Origin: Bacteroidales bacterium Bact_07 | GTDB lineage: Bacteria; Bacteroidota; Bacteroidia; Bacteroidales; Tenuifilaceae | NCBI GenBank assembly: GCA_001603415.1 | Contig: LUYY01000157.1 | Span: forward strand, 1-11,172 | Direction of reading: 5' to 3' | Length of the DNA stretch: 11,172 nucleotides | Part shown: positions 1 to 7,374 of the stretch, in pieces | How the letters are laid out: each line of letters starts with the position of its first letter | Numbering within the stretch: position 1 is the first letter of the stretch | Made by a program: the position numbers and the translations under genes | Notes under the pieces: model-generated | What the model saw: only the letters and a program-made list of their open reading frames with translations | The model's database searches: none | What the model was told of the DNA's origin: nothing

Positions 1-81
1 AAAGTGATAATTTGTTATCGATTTAAATTGAATATTAAAATAATTTTGTTGAAATAAGGATTTAAAGTTATAGAATGTAAT

Positions 82-113
82 AAAAAAAGGAGTGCATAGC
101 ACTCCTTTTTTTT
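82..113 (-). terminator. Rho-independent terminator downstream of the T9SS protein gene
   Basis: A perfect 7-bp GC-containing stem (GGAGTGC at 89-95 and GCACTCC at 99-105) with a 3-nt ATA loop is flanked by seven A and eight T residues, so it can act in either direction. It lies 18 nt past the stop codon of the minus-strand gene at 131-2845 and most likely ends that transcript. It could also serve a plus-strand gene ending left of the window. The rest of 1-130 is AT-rich with no other feature I can support. Confidence 0.85.
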
Positions 114-130
114 AATTCAATAAATCTTGG

Positions 131-2845
131 CTACTGTTTTAGAATTTTATGCATACTAAAACCTTTTGATGTAGTAAGCTTTACAATGTAAACGCCTTTG
201 GGCAGGTAGTTAATATCCACCTTATTGTCCGATGAAATATTTTGGTAAACCATTCTACCGTTTAAATCGAAAATTGAAATGGAATAGTCTCCAATGCCTG
301 AAATTATAATAAAGTCGGATGTGGGATTCGGGTAAATAGTTGGCCTGATGTCGTCAATTTCATCGTCAATGCCAAGGGGAGTTAGGTTAACATTAACAAG
401 AACATCGGTGTTCCAAATATCAAAGGTTCCAGTGTAGGAATGATAATCTTTGATTTTAACCGTGTAAGGAATATTGTTTCCGAATGGAATAGATTTAGAC
501 TGTGCATATCCGTTAAGGCCAGTATGTAAAGTGTCTAAACCCTCAATTATAATTTCGGCATTGATAATAGGATTTCCCTTGGATGTAACATAAAATGTGG
601 CAGTATAGTGTTCAGGGATTAGTGTTACATTGATTGTGTTATCGGAGGTTAGCTCCACAAAGATTGAACCCCAAACATAATTGTAATAGTAAACAGAACC
701 CATAATGTTTCCGGGAAGCAGCCCACTAAAAGTGCAGACACCCTCGCTATTCGTTTTTAGGGTTCCATAGCCCATTAAGCTAACATCGGCATTGGGTAAG
801 CTCTCACCCTTTGTGTTTTTAACATTTACTGTTAGGCTATAGGTTGTAGCTTGCTCCATTACAACGATGTAAAGGGTATCTTTATCTTCAACCAGTAAAT
901 CGATCGGATATTTCATTTTATAGTTGGAAAGTAATACTTTAAGTGAGTAATTTCCTGAAGGCAACATGGCGCTATCCTCACCATTTTCATTACTTGTAAG
1001 GGTAATGGGGTAAATATTAATTTTTGCGCCGGGCAGTGGTACGGAGTCGGTGTCAACAATCCTAAACTTCACATTGTAGGCTTTCACAAGCGAATCGTTA
1101 ATTATCAGATTCTGCGAGAATACTGTAAATTTTTTCTTGAGCGATGAATATCCCGTGGAATCGATGCTATAGGTGTATAGACCATTGTTAAGTTTGATGG
1201 AGGCTTGCCCTTGTGCGTTAGTTGTAATTGTTGAATCGAGTTCAACAATTCGTACTTTAACATTTTGGGCAGGTTCTTTCTGCTTATTCTTAATGTTAAA
1301 GAAAACCGTTGGGTTTTCAACAGGTTCGCTAACCAGTGCTCTGATGGCAAGGTTCCCAATGGATTGGTTAGCCATGTAGGTTGCTTTCAAAGGATACATT
1401 CCATCGATTTTCCAAAATGCCCCATATGGGTTTCCATCGTATCCAATACCAAGCGGGGTATTGTTTGAGTGCTCAATTACAAGGTAATACGAAAAACCTT
1501 GTTGGCAGTAAACCGGATGCGAGAAGAAGTAGATGATTGAGCCGCCATTGGCTGAATAATCTTTTTGGAAATTTTCTTGAACTACTGTTTTTGATACTTG
1601 AGGATTAGCTGGGTTGATTTCTAAAACATATACTGAAAAGTCCAGAGGATACTCTGTCTCAGGTATAGTGGTGTTTTGAGCCCAGCCAATTTCAACGCCA
1701 TCAATAAAACTTGATCGTTGAAACTCATAAAGATTACCTATTAGTGTGTTTTGACTAAAAGATATCCCGCCCTTAACCCCTCTGTCGGTTGCAAAAATTG
1801 AATTGGTTATTTCGAGGGTTGTGTTATCGGTATTATTCTGAACAAGGGTATCGGGTGGGGTAGTTGAGTTGATGTTAAAAGTATAACTCTCGGCAGTGGC
1901 ATTGATCTTTACGGATGGGGCAAGTGTTACCACCCTTTGCTCGCCACTATCGAGGGTGTCAGTAATTTCAACAGTCGATTGTAAGCTCGATATTTTTTCA
2001 CAAGTAGCTGCAATTTTTAATGTGTCGTTTAAAACCGTTCCCTGGTTGTAAATATTCGCTTTAAGATCGATATAAAGTGAATCAAAGGTTATTGCTGGTA
2101 TTTTTGAGTACTTGTATGGAATTGCTTTTAATTCAATATCTGGAATATTGATATTGGTTACCAAGATATCGTCGATTGCAAGTTGGGTTCCTTTATTCAG
2201 GTTGTTCCGATTCTCATACACAAAGGCTAACCTTACATTTTTACCTGCCACCTTTGAAATAGATAGGTTGATAAGCGACTTATACTGATTGGGTGCCGAT
2301 GTGGCTTGGTCCTTGCCATAGTACAAAAGAGTATCGAGGGTTTGGCCATCAACATCGTATGCCAAAACGTACAAATGAGTTATGTAACCCTGATCATAGT
2401 TGCTATAATACCACAGCCAAAACTTCAGGAATGCTTCAGGCTCGGAAGGAATAGCAATAGTATCGTGTGTTATAAGCCAAGTAAAATCGGGTGCTGTGAA
2501 CGATATGGCTACCGATGCCTCGCCATGTTTAATGTAGGTTGAGCCATTTCCATTGAAACTTTGGGCTGTGCAATGAAACCATGTTGGATTGGTTGCAGCA
2601 ATGGCTTGCTGGAAGTCAAGAGTTGTACTCCTAAGAACCTCCCATTTGTCGGTCAATTGATAACCTGCACCCTCAAAGTCATCGAAAAAAATCGCTGAAC
2701 TTGGAGTTCCTGAACCCTTTGATTCATTTATAGTAAGTTTGTGAGCATTGTAACTCATTTTATCGCCAAAGGGCATTCTTTCTAATTGTGCGTAAACCGA
2801 CGCATATATTAGAAGTGAACTTGCCAGTGCAATGTACTTTTTCAT
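131..2845 (-). CDS. Secreted multidomain protein with T9SS type A sorting domain
   Basis: This 904-residue protein is predicted to be exported by Sec and then carried across the outer membrane by the type IX secretion system. Residues 1-19 form a signal peptide (basic start, hydrophobic core, cleavage probably after VYA). Residues about 50-230 look like a jelly-roll/MAM-like domain (FFDDFEG start, 'LAIDDILV' end), as in cleaved-adhesin-type modules. Residues about 240-350 resemble a CARDB-like beta-sandwich, and about 355-505 a further beta-rich domain. Residues 510-824 hold four Ig-like repeats of about 80 residues, of the carboxypeptidase-regulatory or CnaB type. After an acidic linker (DDEIDD), residues 837-904 form the C-terminal sorting domain, with YPNP near its start and 'KGVYIVKL' near its end. 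No catalytic motif is visible, so the role may be adhesion or surface structure. The gene seems to be transcribed alone, between two terminators. The fold assignments come from sequence pattern only; the secretion route is the secure part. Confidence 0.88.
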   Translation of the reverse strand: MKKYIALASSLLIYASVYAQLERMPFGDKMSYNAHKLTINESKGSGTPSSAIFFDDFEGAGYQLTDKWEVLRSTTLDFQQAIAATNPTWFHCTAQSFNGNGSTYIKHGEASVAISFTAPDFTWLITHDTIAIPSEPEAFLKFWLWYYSNYDQGYITHLYVLAYDVDGQTLDTLLYYGKDQATSAPNQYKSLINLSISKVAGKNVRLAFVYENRNNLNKGTQLAIDDILVTNINIPDIELKAIPYKYSKIPAITFDSLYIDLKANIYNQGTVLNDTLKIAATCEKISSLQSTVEITDTLDSGEQRVVTLAPSVKINATAESYTFNINSTTPPDTLVQNNTDNTTLEITNSIFATDRGVKGGISFSQNTLIGNLYEFQRSSFIDGVEIGWAQNTTIPETEYPLDFSVYVLEINPANPQVSKTVVQENFQKDYSANGGSIIYFFSHPVYCQQGFSYYLVIEHSNNTPLGIGYDGNPYGAFWKIDGMYPLKATYMANQSIGNLAIRALVSEPVENPTVFFNIKNKQKEPAQNVKVRIVELDSTITTNAQGQASIKLNNGLYTYSIDSTGYSSLKKKFTVFSQNLIINDSLVKAYNVKFRIVDTDSVPLPGAKINIYPITLTSNENGEDSAMLPSGNYSLKVLLSNYKMKYPIDLLVEDKDTLYIVVMEQATTYSLTVNVKNTKGESLPNADVSLMGYGTLKTNSEGVCTFSGLLPGNIMGSVYYYNYVWGSIFVELTSDNTINVTLIPEHYTATFYVTSKGNPIINAEIIIEGLDTLHTGLNGYAQSKSIPFGNNIPYTVKIKDYHSYTGTFDIWNTDVLVNVNLTPLGIDDEIDDIRPTIYPNPTSDFIIISGIGDYSISIFDLNGRMVYQNISSDNKVDINYLPKGVYIVKLTTSKGFSMHKILKQ
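374..1318 (-). repeat. Four tandem Ig-like repeats of about 80 residues within the T9SS protein
   Basis: Residues 510-589, 590-668, 669-748 and 749-824 align by eye as four degenerate units. Each opens with a hydrophobic beta strand (for example VFFNI, VKFRIV, LTVNV, TFYV). This is followed by a P-x-x-x-A/V-x-V/I strand, a 'T-N/G-x-x-G' turn, a G-N/L-Y or similar strand, and a final hydrophobic strand. This matches the usual pattern of carboxypeptidase-regulatory-like or CnaB-type beta-sandwich stalk domains. The repeats are diverged at the protein level and I see no obvious nucleotide identity between them, so they are old duplications. Confidence 0.7.
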
Positions 2846-2917
2846 TTTGAGAAAAATTTTGTTCTGATATAGTTTACTACGAAAAATTACAAATAAAGGT
2901 ATATATTTTTTTTGTAT

Positions 2918-2946
2918 AAAAAAACCCGCAACGTTTAATTGCGGGT
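2918..2946 (-). terminator. Rho-independent terminator at the end of the Hdr-like/gamma-lyase operon
   Basis: Read on the minus strand, an 8-bp stem (ACCCGCAA pairing with TTGCGGGT, plus-strand arms 2924-2931 and 2939-2946) with a 7-nt loop is followed directly by a run of T residues. It begins about 22 nt after the stop codon of the gene at 2969-4150. It therefore separates the six-gene operon from the T9SS protein gene that follows on the same strand. Confidence 0.88.
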
Positions 2947-2968
2947 AAAATAGATTGACGTTTGCGCA

Positions 2969-4150
2969 TTATATTTTGGCAAGTGCCTGATCTAAGTCGG
3001 CAATAATATCCTCAACATCTTCAATACCAACGGAGAAGCGAACTAAACCATCGGTGATGTTTGCTTTTAATCGAGCTTCGGGTGTCATTTTTGAGTGGGT
3101 CATGGATGCCGGATGCTGGATTAGTGTTTCAACACCACCCAGTGAAACCGCCAGCATGGCTAACCTTACATTATTCATCAGAATCTTACCGGCTTCAATA
3201 CCCCCTTTTAGTTCAAAGCTGATCATGGCGCCAGGGCCTTTCATTTGTTTTTGGGCCAGTTCATACTGGGGATGCGATTTTAATCCTGGGTATTTAACCC
3301 ACTCAATTTTAGGATGTTTTTCGAGGAATTCGGCAACCTTTTGGGCGTTTTGTTGGGCACGCTCAACGCGTAGCGACAGGGTTTTAATGCCTCTAAGCAC
3401 CATGTATGCTTGGTGGGGGTCCATGTTGCAGCCCATGTTTACCATGGCTGGCCTAACGGTTTTATAAAGTTCTTGGGTTTTGGTAACAATAATACCTGCT
3501 ACAATGTCGGCATGGCCGTTTAAAAACTTAGTCATTGAGTGGAATACCACATCGGCTCCAAGGTCGAGTGGGCGTTGAAGGTATGGGCTACAAAAGGTAT
3601 TATCAACCACCACCACTAACCCGTGCTTATGGGCTAATTCCGAGGCTGCTTTAATATCGGTAATAACCATAGTTGGGTTTGTGGGGCTTTCAAGGTAAAG
3701 CATTCGGGTGTTGGGCTTGATTGCGGCTTCAATATTTGAGAGCTTCGAAGTATCGATGTATGTGCTTTCAACCCCAAAACGCTTGAAATAGGTTTCCATA
3801 ATACCGCGTGAGGGCCCGTATACCGCATCGGTGCTAACAATATGGTCACCTGCTTTCAAAAATGCCATGTATATTGATGAAACGGCACCCATGCCCGATG
3901 CGGTGGCAATTCCGCCAAAACCATTCTCAAGGATAGCCACCTGGCGCTCCAGCGCCGAAATGGTTGGGTTACCTATTCGGGTGTAGATAAAACCATCGCT
4001 CTCCCCGGCAAAACATTTGGCTCCTTCGTCGGCACTTTCAAAGGCAAAGGTTGATGTTTGGTATATGGGCACCGTGGCGCTCCCCATTGGATCAGGTTCC
4101 ATACCACCATGAATGAGAAGGCTGTTAAATCCTAATTTCTCGTTATGCAT
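2969..4150 (-). CDS. PLP-dependent Cys/Met metabolism enzyme, methionine gamma-lyase-like
   Basis: This 393-residue protein is a full-length member of the Cys/Met metabolism PLP enzyme family (cystathionine gamma-synthase, cystathionine gamma-lyase, methionine gamma-lyase). Visible family residues are the Y56-T-R58 phosphate-binding motif from the neighbouring subunit, Tyr111 stacking over PLP, Asp183 in VVVDNT, the Schiff-base Lys208 in SMTKFLNGH, and Arg371 for the substrate carboxylate. The C-terminal half (PGAMISFELKGG, AVSLGG, QHPASMTHS, GLVRFSVGIED) closely resembles methionine gamma-lyase. Val335 sits where cystathionine-acting enzymes usually have Glu, again like methionine gamma-lyase. 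However, the Cys-Lys-Asp triad typical of classical methionine gamma-lyases (Cys116, Lys240 and Asp241 in Pseudomonas) is replaced by Pro113, Met236 and Val237. Possible activities are release of methanethiol or H2S with 2-oxobutyrate and ammonia, or gamma-replacement. The gene starts 11 nt after the membrane fusion gene and is probably last in its operon. The family is certain; the substrate is not. Confidence 0.9.
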   Translation of the reverse strand: MHNEKLGFNSLLIHGGMEPDPMGSATVPIYQTSTFAFESADEGAKCFAGESDGFIYTRIGNPTISALERQVAILENGFGGIATASGMGAVSSIYMAFLKAGDHIVSTDAVYGPSRGIMETYFKRFGVESTYIDTSKLSNIEAAIKPNTRMLYLESPTNPTMVITDIKAASELAHKHGLVVVVDNTFCSPYLQRPLDLGADVVFHSMTKFLNGHADIVAGIIVTKTQELYKTVRPAMVNMGCNMDPHQAYMVLRGIKTLSLRVERAQQNAQKVAEFLEKHPKIEWVKYPGLKSHPQYELAQKQMKGPGAMISFELKGGIEAGKILMNNVRLAMLAVSLGGVETLIQHPASMTHSKMTPEARLKANITDGLVRFSVGIEDVEDIIADLDQALAKI

Positions 4151-4161
4151 TGTTTTTTACT

Positions 4162-6000
4162 TTATGAGATTACTGCTTGTTGTTTAATTGGCGACTGATT
4201 TTTCTCAGACACTTTTTCGGGTGCAAAGTTTAAATTCTTTTCCAATATTTCGGCAATATCGAGCACTTTTATTTTGTCCTGAGCATTGGCAAAGGTTTTA
4301 CGACACATTGGACAAGCCGTTGCCAAGTAGCTGCTGCTTTCAGCAACTATTTCATTGAGAGTATCAGTTGCAATTTTATTGCGTTCAGCCATTGAGATGT
4401 TTGTAATGCCAAGGCTGCCGCCACAGCAAAGCGATTTGCTTTCGGTTTCTTTGCTACCGTTTGAAAGTATCACCGCGTGTTGAAGCAGTTCACGGGGTTC
4501 GCTTGTTATGTGTAATCCCCGGCTTAACTCGCATGGATCGTGATAGGTAACCTTCAGTCCCGATTGGTTAAAATTCAGCCTTTTTTGTTGGGTAAGTTCA
4601 AGTAGGAACTGGCTATGGTGCAGAACGGGAATAGCAAGGTGATAACTGGTGGCAAACTCACGGGCACAAATGGGGCACGAGGTTACAAGTACCTCGGCAC
4701 CACTCTCACCAATTAAGTGATTGTTCTTATCAATTAGTTGTTTGGCCGCTTCAACTTGACCATTCATTTGTAGGGGGCGACCACAACAGATGCTTCCATT
4801 TTTATCGATAAAGGTGTAATCAACGTTTGCTGCATCGAATAGTGCCAGCGTCGATTTTATTACCGATGGGGTTAGATGTCCCATACACCCTGCAAAGTAT
4901 GCTACCTTTGCTTTTGGATATTTATACCCGTTGATGTAACCATAGCTTGATGCTGAGAATAACGGATGTTCCCTGCGTTCGTTTTCACGGATGCGCGTTA
5001 TTTCAATACCTACAGGGCAAGCCTCAAGGCATCGCATACACATCATACAGGTTTCCCTGAGCCGTTCGTTGGGTTGGCTATAGCGTAGGTCACGAATAAA
5101 GTATGCCGGTTGTGTATCGGATATATTTAGCGATGTGCTAAGCTGGCAGGCATCAATACAAATTCCGCAGCGGGAGCAGGCACTCAGCTCAATTTTAGTA
5201 AAGGTAGAGTGGGATTCTTTTTCCTTTACACCATATTTCCGTAAGAAGATTAGTAGAATTTCGGCTGGGATATGCATGTATCGCGAAAAGGGCATGGTAA
5301 TAAAGAAAACACCTAAAGCTATTGAGTATGCCCACCATGCAGGATAGTATAGGTAATCGAGTGGTAGATTGTAGATTACCCATTGCCCAATAAAATTGGT
5401 GAAAAAGTGCCCGGTATTATATAGTCCTGCTGTTACACTCTCCGCAAAAAGTCGAAGGGGAAAGATAAACCATAGGGCAGTAATGGCAATTCTGTCAATC
5501 AGAATATGACGGGTTGTTCGTTTCATGCCAAGGGTGCGACTTCGGAATCTCTTGAAAAAAGCCAGGCTAACGCCCGAAATCACCATTAGCAAAAAGAAAT
5601 CCATCAGGAAAGTGAAAATTTCTTCGTATTCATGGAGTGGGGTAAGGTCGTGTCGGAAAAACTCGAAAAAGATAGGGTAGTAGGGAGGGTTTATTACACC
5701 GTGCGGGTACAAACGAGCTTCAAGATTACCGAGCACAATAAGCATGAACCATCCAAAAGCCAAGCTCATGTGCATATAGCCAAGCAAAACATTCCGCTTA
5801 AAGATATTTCGATGTAACAGCCCCTCGCGAATTGACTCCCAAATGGCTGATATGGTTCGGAAGGAGAATAGTCGTTTCCAAACAATTTTTTGCTCACGCC
5901 GACTCAGGCGAACTATCCATATTGTCCACATCACAATGATGTAGAGCATTATAAATCCAAGCCCTATGGAGAATGGCAATGTAAATGGATGGTACCTCAT
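4162..6000 (-). CDS. Membrane-bound Fe-S oxidoreductase: NarI/DsrM-like domain fused to dicluster and HdrD/DsrK-like CCG module
   Basis: This 612-residue protein joins three modules. Residues 1-250 hold about five membrane segments (roughly 9-31, 71-91, 128-149, 169-189, 222-240), as in NarI/DsrM/HdrE cytochrome b subunits. His77, His123, His198 and His243 are possible heme ligands. Residues 275-285 and 318-328 carry two CxxCxxCxxxC motifs for [4Fe-4S] clusters. Residues 366-590 contain two complete CCG domains: Cys372, Cys405-Cys406 and Cys442/Cys445, then Cys490, Cys525-Cys526 and Cys563/Cys566. The same architecture is known from DsrMK/HmeCD-type pairs and from the fused ETF:menaquinone oxidoreductases. 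The likely role is electron transfer between a cytoplasmic partner and the quinone pool through heme b. Its start overlaps the stop of the small HdrC-like gene by 4 nt (ATGA), implying translational coupling. No etfAB genes are adjacent, so the neighbouring Hdr-like subunits are the more likely partner. Confidence 0.88.
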   Translation of the reverse strand: MRYHPFTLPFSIGLGFIMLYIIVMWTIWIVRLSRREQKIVWKRLFSFRTISAIWESIREGLLHRNIFKRNVLLGYMHMSLAFGWFMLIVLGNLEARLYPHGVINPPYYPIFFEFFRHDLTPLHEYEEIFTFLMDFFLLMVISGVSLAFFKRFRSRTLGMKRTTRHILIDRIAITALWFIFPLRLFAESVTAGLYNTGHFFTNFIGQWVIYNLPLDYLYYPAWWAYSIALGVFFITMPFSRYMHIPAEILLIFLRKYGVKEKESHSTFTKIELSACSRCGICIDACQLSTSLNISDTQPAYFIRDLRYSQPNERLRETCMMCMRCLEACPVGIEITRIRENERREHPLFSASSYGYINGYKYPKAKVAYFAGCMGHLTPSVIKSTLALFDAANVDYTFIDKNGSICCGRPLQMNGQVEAAKQLIDKNNHLIGESGAEVLVTSCPICAREFATSYHLAIPVLHHSQFLLELTQQKRLNFNQSGLKVTYHDPCELSRGLHITSEPRELLQHAVILSNGSKETESKSLCCGGSLGITNISMAERNKIATDTLNEIVAESSSYLATACPMCRKTFANAQDKIKVLDIAEILEKNLNFAPEKVSEKNQSPIKQQAVIS

Positions 6001-6332
6001 GGCCTGAATGTTAGGTTAGCCTTACGAATTAGCATAATGATGTTTCGGGTATTCACGTTTCGCGGACAAACCAATGTGCATTTGCCACACAACATACACT
6101 TTTCCGACTCATCAATAGCACTCTTTATTTCGCCCCTTCGAATGGCATGGCACACCTCTCTAAAACTGAAATTGGTGAACTGTCCGGCTGTGCATGTTGC
6201 AGCACAACTACCACAGGCAATGCAGTGGTTAAAGGTTTCGTCGTGGAGGTTTATCCAATGGGCTAACGAAAGGTCTGCCGTATCCATGTTGTGGACACTA
6301 ACCTCCATTGGGGCAAATCCAAAATCGATCAT
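5997..6332 (-). CDS. Small HdrC-like 2[4Fe-4S] ferredoxin subunit
   Basis: This 111-residue protein has two perfect CxxCxxCxxxC motifs: Cys37/40/43/47 (CIACGSC core) and Cys79/82/85/89 followed by Pro. This is the HdrC/GlpC-type 4Fe-4S dicluster pattern, with about 30 residues between the motifs. It is shorter than most HdrC proteins (commonly around 180 residues), because it has almost nothing after the second cluster. It probably relays electrons between the HdrA-like flavoprotein encoded 1 nt upstream and the membrane fusion protein whose start codon overlaps its stop. The chosen Met at 6332 gives the tightest junction with the upstream gene; a start at Met9 cannot be excluded. Confidence 0.87.
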   Translation of the reverse strand: MIDFGFAPMEVSVHNMDTADLSLAHWINLHDETFNHCIACGSCAATCTAGQFTNFSFREVCHAIRRGEIKSAIDESEKCMLCGKCTLVCPRNVNTRNIIMLIRKANLTFRP

Positions 6333-6333
6333 G

Positions 6334-7347
6334 CTACTTGTTGTTTAGGTACTTATGAATTTCAACGGCAGCTGAACGGGCAGCGTTAATCGAATCGGTG
6401 ATATTGTTTGGTCCGGTGCAGGCACCGGCAGCAAATACCCCGTCAACCTTGGTTTTCACTGGATTTAAATGATAGTCGGTGATTTCCACAAAACCGTCCT
6501 TGTTGGGCTGAAGCCCTAAAGCAGCAATTAGCTCATCGGTTCCCTGTGCAGGCGACATGCCCACCATCAGAACTACCATATCGACCGACATTTTTAGTGG
6601 TTTCGACGATAGAGTATCCTCAGTTTTGATTAAAACTCTGCTTCCTTCGAGTTCACTAGCCTCGGACAGGCGACCACGAATAAAGTTGATGCCTTTTTGT
6701 TGGGCTTCCTTGTATAAATCCTCATAGCCTGGGCCAAACATTCGTAAATCCATGTATAGGCAGAATATTTCGGCTTCGGGGATAGCCTCTTTTACTTCAA
6801 TGGCCTGCTTAACTGCAGTAACACAGCAAACCTTGGAGCAGTATGGGCGTTTAACTTTTTCGTCGCGACTACCAACGCAATGGATGAAGGCTAATCTTTT
6901 AGGTTTATCACCGTTTCGCTTAACGGGATATCCATTTTCCTTGAACATGCCTTCCAACTCGGCCGAGGTTATCACGTTGTCGTAAATTCCGTAGCCGTAT
7001 TCCTCCTTGCGCTCAGCAGGAAAGAGTTCAAACCCTGTTGCTATGAGAACGGCGTCGGCTTCAAATACCTGGTTATAGGCTTCGAGCTGAAAGCGATTGT
7101 CTTTCTTAGTTACCTTATTTATTGCGGTTGAAAGGTAGATGGCCGGATTTCCGTTTAGGTACGATTTTAGTTCGTTTACCACTTCAATCGAATGTCTCCG
7201 GTTTGGGAAAAGCCTGTCCCATTTTGAAACGTGACCTCCTGCCGCGCTGTTCTTTTCAAAAACCGTTACAGTATATCCCATTTGGGCAAGTTGGCTTGCT
7301 GCTTCAAGGCCTGTAACCCCTCCGCCTATTACTGCTACTTTTTTCAT
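6334..7347 (-). CDS. Minimal HdrA-like FAD-dependent oxidoreductase
   Basis: This 337-residue flavoprotein belongs to the HdrA/QmoA family. It starts with the FAD-binding GGGVTG (8-13) and the ribose-binding Glu31. ATGFE at 103-107 and a C-terminal 'GVFAAGACTGP' region (303-313) complete the FAD fold. HdrA-specific signatures are HCVGSRD (156-162), YCSKVCC (169-175) and YMDLRMFGPGYED (198-210). It is much shorter than methanogen HdrA (about 650 residues). It lacks the N-terminal extension and both ferredoxin domains, and the usual DCSxC cluster ligands are replaced by RHSIE (51-55). Cys157, Cys170, Cys174 and Cys175 remain as possible Fe-S or redox residues. In size it resembles the compact HdrA-like proteins of QmoA/sHdr type. 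The likely role is the FAD hub linking the HdrB/HdrC-like proteins encoded on either side. Classical flavin-based bifurcation looks unlikely without the ferredoxin domains, but this is inference. Confidence 0.88.
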   Translation of the reverse strand: MKKVAVIGGGVTGLEAASQLAQMGYTVTVFEKNSAAGGHVSKWDRLFPNRRHSIEVVNELKSYLNGNPAIYLSTAINKVTKKDNRFQLEAYNQVFEADAVLIATGFELFPAERKEEYGYGIYDNVITSAELEGMFKENGYPVKRNGDKPKRLAFIHCVGSRDEKVKRPYCSKVCCVTAVKQAIEVKEAIPEAEIFCLYMDLRMFGPGYEDLYKEAQQKGINFIRGRLSEASELEGSRVLIKTEDTLSSKPLKMSVDMVVLMVGMSPAQGTDELIAALGLQPNKDGFVEITDYHLNPVKTKVDGVFAAGACTGPNNITDSINAARSAAVEIHKYLNNK

Positions 7348-7374
7348 GGGAGTATTGATGTTTTTTAATATTGG

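Noticed and set aside
374..1318. A possible CRISPR array or tandem DNA repeat in the repeat region of the T9SS gene.
   Set aside because: The periodicity is in the protein fold only. No repeated nucleotide units or spacers are visible.
2890..2897. TTTATTTG on the minus strand upstream of the T9SS protein gene, a possible -7 promoter box.
   Set aside because: It deviates from TAnnTTTG at a key base (second A), and no TTTG element occurs at 19-21 nt upstream; the nearest TTG is about 31 nt away, inside the terminator stem.
3054..3467. Open frames on the plus strand inside the minus-strand genes, such as this 137-codon one.
   Set aside because: They lie opposite well-conserved enzyme genes, show no recognisable family motifs, and are expected as shadows of the real coding strand.
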